Source: Hyphomonas sp. (GTDB taxonomy: Bacteria > Pseudomonadota > Alphaproteobacteria > Caulobacterales > Hyphomonadaceae). From it: a stretch of DNA of 8,533 bases. The stretch is from contig JANSXJ010000144.1 of NCBI GenBank assembly GCA_024743015.1, forward strand, positions 1 through 8,533, read 5' to 3'. The position numbers were made by a program, and so were the translations under genes. The notes beneath the pieces were generated by a model. That model saw only the letters and a program-made list of their open reading frames with translations. It had not been told where the DNA came from and did not search any database. Below, piece by piece: positions 5,858-8,533 of the stretch (positions are counted from its first letter, which is position 1; every line of letters starts with the position of its first letter).

Positions 5858-6965
5858 GAATCTGATACCTGTTCTGAAACCAACCCTACCCTCCGTCGAC
5901 TCTATCATTTCATCCTTACGAGAAGTAGACCAAAAAAATTGGTACACAAATCTTGGCCCCAAGGAAAGAACGCTCCGGGAAACACTATCGACCACATTTC
6001 AGCGAGAGAGCATCGGCGAAATCGCGCTGTTCTCATCTGGAACATCCGCGCTCATTGCCTGCATGAAATCTTGGGATCTACCGCCCGGATCCAAATGTCT
6101 GGTACCTTCCTGGACTTTTGTCGGATCAGCATGTGCGATTGTGCAAGCCGGACTGATCCCAGTGTTCGTGGATGTTGATGCAAAAACTTGGGCCCCTAGT
6201 CGGCAATCATTAGATCAGCACACTCACGACGATGATGTTCGCGCGGCATTGATTGTGTCTCCGTTCGGCGGCGAGGTCGACTACCCAGAATTGTGTCGTG
6301 TCGCAGACGAAAGTGGACTGAAGATATTGATCGATGCGGCAGCATCGTTTGATTTCGTTTGCAAGCTTTGCTCAACCCATCAGAGGCTATCGATCCCGAT
6401 TATGATCAGCCTTCACGCGACCAAATTAGTCAGCTCGATCGAAGGGGGCTTGATACTTTGTGGTGACATCGAACAGACTCAGAGAATGATTGCATGGAGC
6501 AACTTTGGAATATTTGATACGGAGCCGATCTCACAAATTGGGACAAATGCCAAACTTAGCGAAGTGCACGCTGTTTATGGACTGCGGTCACTCGGGTTCT
6601 GGGATAAAGTTCGATCCCGCCTGGATAAACTCGCGGAGCGTTACGTTTCAATGTTACAAGATCTGGATCTCGGTATTGGTTTTGCGCCAAACATTCGCGA
6701 TCGTTTGGTATCTTCGACATTCAATATAGAGGTGCCAGGTTGTTCCACGCAATTCGACGCAGCCCTCTCACGGCTTGGTATACAAACCAAGCGGTGGTGG
6801 AGAACCGGTGTGCACCCAATGTCTGCATTTAGTAGATTTGATGCTGAACCGCTCGACACCACGAGCGTCCTGGCCAGAAATGTGATCGGGATACCGTTCT
6901 TTTTTGACCTTTCTGAGCGTGAGCAAGATCGCGTTGTGAACGCAATTAGAGAGTGTCTGAGATGA
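5856..6965 (+). CDS. DegT/DnrJ/EryC1-family PLP-dependent sugar aminotransferase
   Basis: This 369-residue enzyme is a fold-type I PLP aminotransferase that converts a keto nucleotide sugar to an amino sugar with glutamate as donor, in the cytoplasm. The N-terminus IPVLKPTLPS is typical of the family. WYTNLGP (29-35) begins the substrate loop, SSGTSAL (60-66) binds PLP phosphate, and LIDAAASF (159-166) supplies Asp160 for the pyridine nitrogen. SLHATKLVSSIEGG (185-198) carries the Schiff-base Lys190. NAKLSEVHA (231-239) is the conserved later block. The HATK...EGG wording resembles 3-amino-deoxyhexose enzymes such as FdtB/QdtB, but the sugar position is not decided here. Length matches the family. 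An upstream open frame to 5718 is the antisense of the methyltransferase and is rejected as the start. The WbqC-family gene follows 119 bases later on the same strand and may be co-transcribed. Confidence 0.95.
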   Translation: MNLIPVLKPTLPSVDSIISSLREVDQKNWYTNLGPKERTLRETLSTTFQRESIGEIALFSSGTSALIACMKSWDLPPGSKCLVPSWTFVGSACAIVQAGLIPVFVDVDAKTWAPSRQSLDQHTHDDDVRAALIVSPFGGEVDYPELCRVADESGLKILIDAAASFDFVCKLCSTHQRLSIPIMISLHATKLVSSIEGGLILCGDIEQTQRMIAWSNFGIFDTEPISQIGTNAKLSEVHAVYGLRSLGFWDKVRSRLDKLAERYVSMLQDLDLGIGFAPNIRDRLVSSTFNIEVPGCSTQFDAALSRLGIQTKRWWRTGVHPMSAFSRFDAEPLDTTSVLARNVIGIPFFFDLSEREQDRVVNAIRECLR

Positions 6966-6968
6966 CAT

Positions 6969-7044
6969 GCATCAGGTGGCATTATGCGATAGCTAAATGG
7001 CAAATCAGCCAAGAAACTCGACGACTTGGCATCTCCTGATATGC
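6969..7044 (+). other. Potentially structured RNA leader between aminotransferase and WbqC-family genes
   Basis: GCATCAGG (6969-6976) can pair with CCTGATATGC (7035-7044) through two 4-bp helices with a 2-base bulge. Inside, GCCAAG (7008-7013) pairs with CTTGGC (7025-7030) around an 11-base loop. The nested arrangement fills most of the 119-base gap. No T-run follows, so it is not an obvious terminator. No known riboswitch pattern was recognised, and chance pairing is possible. Confidence 0.25.
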
Positions 7045-7084
7045 TCCCAAGCATCACTCAACACAAGAAATTGAGGCTCATAGT

Positions 7085-7807
7085 ATGAAAACTGGTCGCA
7101 GAGTCGCAGTGATGCAACCCTACCTGTTTCCCTATTTTCCCTACATTCAGCTCCTCGCCGCGGTCGATACTTTTATCATTCTTGACACGGTTCAATTCAT
7201 CGCCCGGGGTTGGTCCAATCGAAACAAAATCTTGCTGAACAAGAAACCGCACACTTTCGTCATTCCAGTACAAAAGCATCCGAGAGACGCAACGTATGCC
7301 GACATACGACTTGCAGATAATATTACTCGTAGTTTAGATGCCTTGAAGACGAGTATTCAACACGCTTACTCGCGATCACCCTATTACAACCAAGCGCGCG
7401 CATTTGTTGAAGAGACGTTTCCTTCTGGTGTTGAATGTCGCGCCGGCTTTTCCGAGTCGTTTCAAAGGATGGCTCTGGCATTGAAGCAATTGCTTACGAT
7501 CGATACAGAGATCGTGCGTGCCTCTACGCTGGCATCAAGAACGAAAGAAGCCGCCTCCGAATATATTATTGATCTGGTGAAACAGGTTGGTGGTGACGTT
7601 TATATTAATGCGATCGGTGGAAAACCGCTTTATCAGCAGACGGACTTCGTCGCGAACCAGCTGGATTTAAGATTCCTGTATAGCGAGCCGTTTGTGTATT
7701 CTCAGACGGCAGACGAGTTTGTGCCTGATCTCTCCATAATCGATCTGCTCGCCAATCTCTCCGCGGAAGATCTCAAATCACATCTAAGCCGGTTCACGCT
7801 AAGATAA
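7085..7807 (+). CDS. WbqC-family protein
   Basis: This 240-residue protein matches the pattern of the WbqC-like family (often annotated in O-antigen and capsule clusters). AVMQPYLFPYFPYIQLL (8-24) opens with the hallmark QPY-FPY. ILDTVQFIARGWSNRNKIL (32-50) gives the conserved D-Q-F and NRN. VYINAIGGKPLY (172-183) and DLSIIDLLANLS (215-226) are the two C-terminal signatures. It is soluble with no signal peptide. The family's chemistry is not firmly established in what I know. Its regular company with sugar aminotransferases suggests a role in modifying an amino sugar, which fits here because the aminotransferase lies directly upstream on the same strand. GAGG at 7073-7076, eight bases before the ATG, is a good ribosome site and fixes the start. 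The stop is TAA at 7805. Confidence 0.92.
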   Translation: MKTGRRVAVMQPYLFPYFPYIQLLAAVDTFIILDTVQFIARGWSNRNKILLNKKPHTFVIPVQKHPRDATYADIRLADNITRSLDALKTSIQHAYSRSPYYNQARAFVEETFPSGVECRAGFSESFQRMALALKQLLTIDTEIVRASTLASRTKEAASEYIIDLVKQVGGDVYINAIGGKPLYQQTDFVANQLDLRFLYSEPFVYSQTADEFVPDLSIIDLLANLSAEDLKSHLSRFTLR

Positions 7808-7819
7808 GTCGAGTTCACG

Positions 7820-7835
7820 CGCCGTCTCCCCGGCG
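7820..7835. repeat. GC-rich hairpin in the WbqC-xerC convergent gap
   Basis: CGCCG (7820-7824) and CGGCG (7831-7835) form a perfect 5-bp stem with a 6-base loop, 13 bases after the WbqC-family stop. Neither strand has a T-run beside it, so intrinsic termination is unlikely. An 8-base direct repeat GTTCACGC occurs at 7792-7799 and 7813-7820. The remaining bases up to 7902 show nothing recognisable. Confidence 0.3.
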
Positions 7836-7902
7836 AAGGAAACTATCCCTGGCTAGTGAAAAGGTCTTGAGAGGGCGTCCCAAACTGTGACCAGTCCACA
7901 AT

Positions 7903-8533
7903 CTACCCCCGCGGATGAGCGCTCGCGTGCACCTTTCGCAAATGCCCCGCCTCGACGCCGGTATAGACCTGCGTGGTCGACAGGCTGGCATGGCCAAGCA
8001 ACGTCTGGATCGCGCGAAGATCGGCCCCCTGGACGAGCAGATGGGTTGCAAAACTGTGGCGCAGGGCATGCGGCGTGGCGGTTTCGGTGAGCCCCAACGC
8101 CCCGCGCAGGATCTGAACCTGCTTGCGTAGGATTGGCGCTTGCAGGCGCTTGCCACGTGCCCCGTAGAAGAGCGGCGTACGCGGGTTCAGCGCATACGGA
8201 CAGAGCGCGGCATACTCTTTGATGGCCTGCTGCACCGCTGGAATGATGGGGACGATCCGGACTTTGCCGCCCTTGCCTTTGATCCGCAGGCGCGGCGGAG
8301 CCATCTTTACATCGCCTGCCAGGTCGAGCGTCTCCGAGATTCGCAGGCCAGCGCCATACATGAGGCTGAGGGCGGCGACGTCCCGCGCCGCGATCCAGGG
8401 CTCTTCCTGAATGATTTCAGCCTGATCGAGCATGTCTTTCGCCGCGGTTTCAGATACCGGCCTCGGCAGACGCTGCCCGCGTTTCGGGCCGGTCAGAAAG
8501 GCGATTTCCGGGTTTTCCACACCGTGCGCACGG
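7903..8533 (-). CDS. xerC: Site-specific tyrosine recombinase XerC (C-terminal catalytic domain, cut by window edge)
   Basis: About 209 residues are present and the 5' part lies beyond the right edge. XerC acts with XerD at dif to resolve chromosome dimers. All catalytic residues of the tyrosine-recombinase family are visible in order: Arg in GAGLRISE (codon near 8343), the beta-hairpin Lys in KGKGGK, His and Arg in [11 protein letters not shown], His in [11 protein letters not shown], and the nucleophile Tyr in TTQVYTGV (codon 7965-7963). The C-terminus ending AHPRG is like chromosomal alphaproteobacterial XerC and unlike most phage or integron integrases. The GTG at 8520 is an internal Val, since the frame continues upstream as RAHG and matches the family there. 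It converges on the WbqC-family gene across 95 bases. Base composition is far richer in G+C than the glycan genes (39/60 in three rows counted), in keeping with a core gene. XerD is less likely but possible. Confidence 0.88.
   Translation of the reverse strand, partial: RAHGVENPEIAFLTGPKRGQRLPRPVSETAAKDMLDQAEIIQEEPWIAARDVAALSLMYGAGLRISETLDLAGDVKMAPPRLRIKGKGGKVRIVPIIPAVQQAIKEYAALCPYALNPRTPLFYGARGKRLQAPILRKQVQILRGALGLTETATPHALRHSFATHLLVQGADLRAIQTLLGHASLSTTQVYTGVEAGHLRKVHASAHPRG

Noticed and set aside
5858..5995. Upstream extension of the methyltransferase frame to an ATG at 5995
   Set aside because: The added residues are the antisense of conserved aminotransferase codons and look like shadow sequence, not a methyltransferase N-terminus.
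7815..8156. Minus-strand 113-residue Arg-rich frame
   Set aside because: It is an alternate frame of the G+C-rich xerC gene. The xerC frame contains all catalytic motifs.
8518..8520. GTG as the start of the recombinase gene
   Set aside because: The frame stays open to the window edge (RAHG before VENP), in line with the XerC family, and a start here would lose the whole DNA-binding N-terminal domain.
7903..8533. Recombinase as a phage or integron integrase marking a mobile element
   Set aside because: Catalytic boxes and C-terminus resemble chromosomal XerC. No tRNA, attachment core or integron attC site was seen nearby.

Overview
The window looks like the end of a surface-polysaccharide biosynthesis locus (O-antigen, capsule or similar glycan) from a Gram-negative, probably alphaproteobacterial, chromosome. 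The organism call rests mainly on the right-hand XerC-type recombinase, whose catalytic boxes and C-terminus (ending AHPRG) resemble chromosomal XerC of that class. It is an inference from sequence style, not a database match.

Layout, left to right: (1) an extended-SDR NAD-dependent sugar epimerase/dehydratase, + strand, 9-944; (2) a GT2 glycosyltransferase, - strand, 959-1960; (3) upstream of it on the same strand, a 555-residue sulfotransferase-like protein with a long 21-residue-repeat coiled coil, 2078-3745; (4) a 374-base AT-rich divergent intergenic region; (5) a GT-A-like glycosyltransferase with a DxD motif, + strand, 4120-5079; (6) a class I SAM methyltransferase, - strand, 5141-5857; (7) a DegT/DnrJ/EryC1 PLP sugar aminotransferase, + strand, 5856-6965, whose ATG overlaps the methyltransferase ATG head to head; (8) a WbqC-family protein, + strand, 7085-7807; (9) the C-terminal catalytic part of xerC, - strand, running off the right edge.

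A reasonable joint role: the aminotransferase makes an amino-deoxyhexose on a nucleotide carrier, WbqC and the methyltransferase may decorate it, the epimerase supplies another nucleotide sugar, the two glycosyltransferases assemble residues, and the sulfotransferase modifies the glycan. Genes for the nucleotidyltransferase, 4,6-dehydratase, flippase or ABC exporter, polymerase and ligase are not in this window. Orientation changes at most gene boundaries, so this is not one operon.

Base composition changes sharply near the right end. Hand-counted 60-base rows inside xerC are 39/60 G+C, rows in the polysaccharide genes are mostly in the 40s to 50s percent, and one row in the 3.8 kb intergenic region is 19/60. 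This suggests the glycan genes are an acquired, fast-evolving island beside a conserved chromosomal gene. The points most worth a second look are the repeat coiled coil on the sulfotransferase (a possible WbdD-like length ruler and cap), a Tyr-to-His change at the epimerase catalytic position, and the overlapping divergent start codons. No tRNA, rRNA, CRISPR array or insertion sequence was seen.
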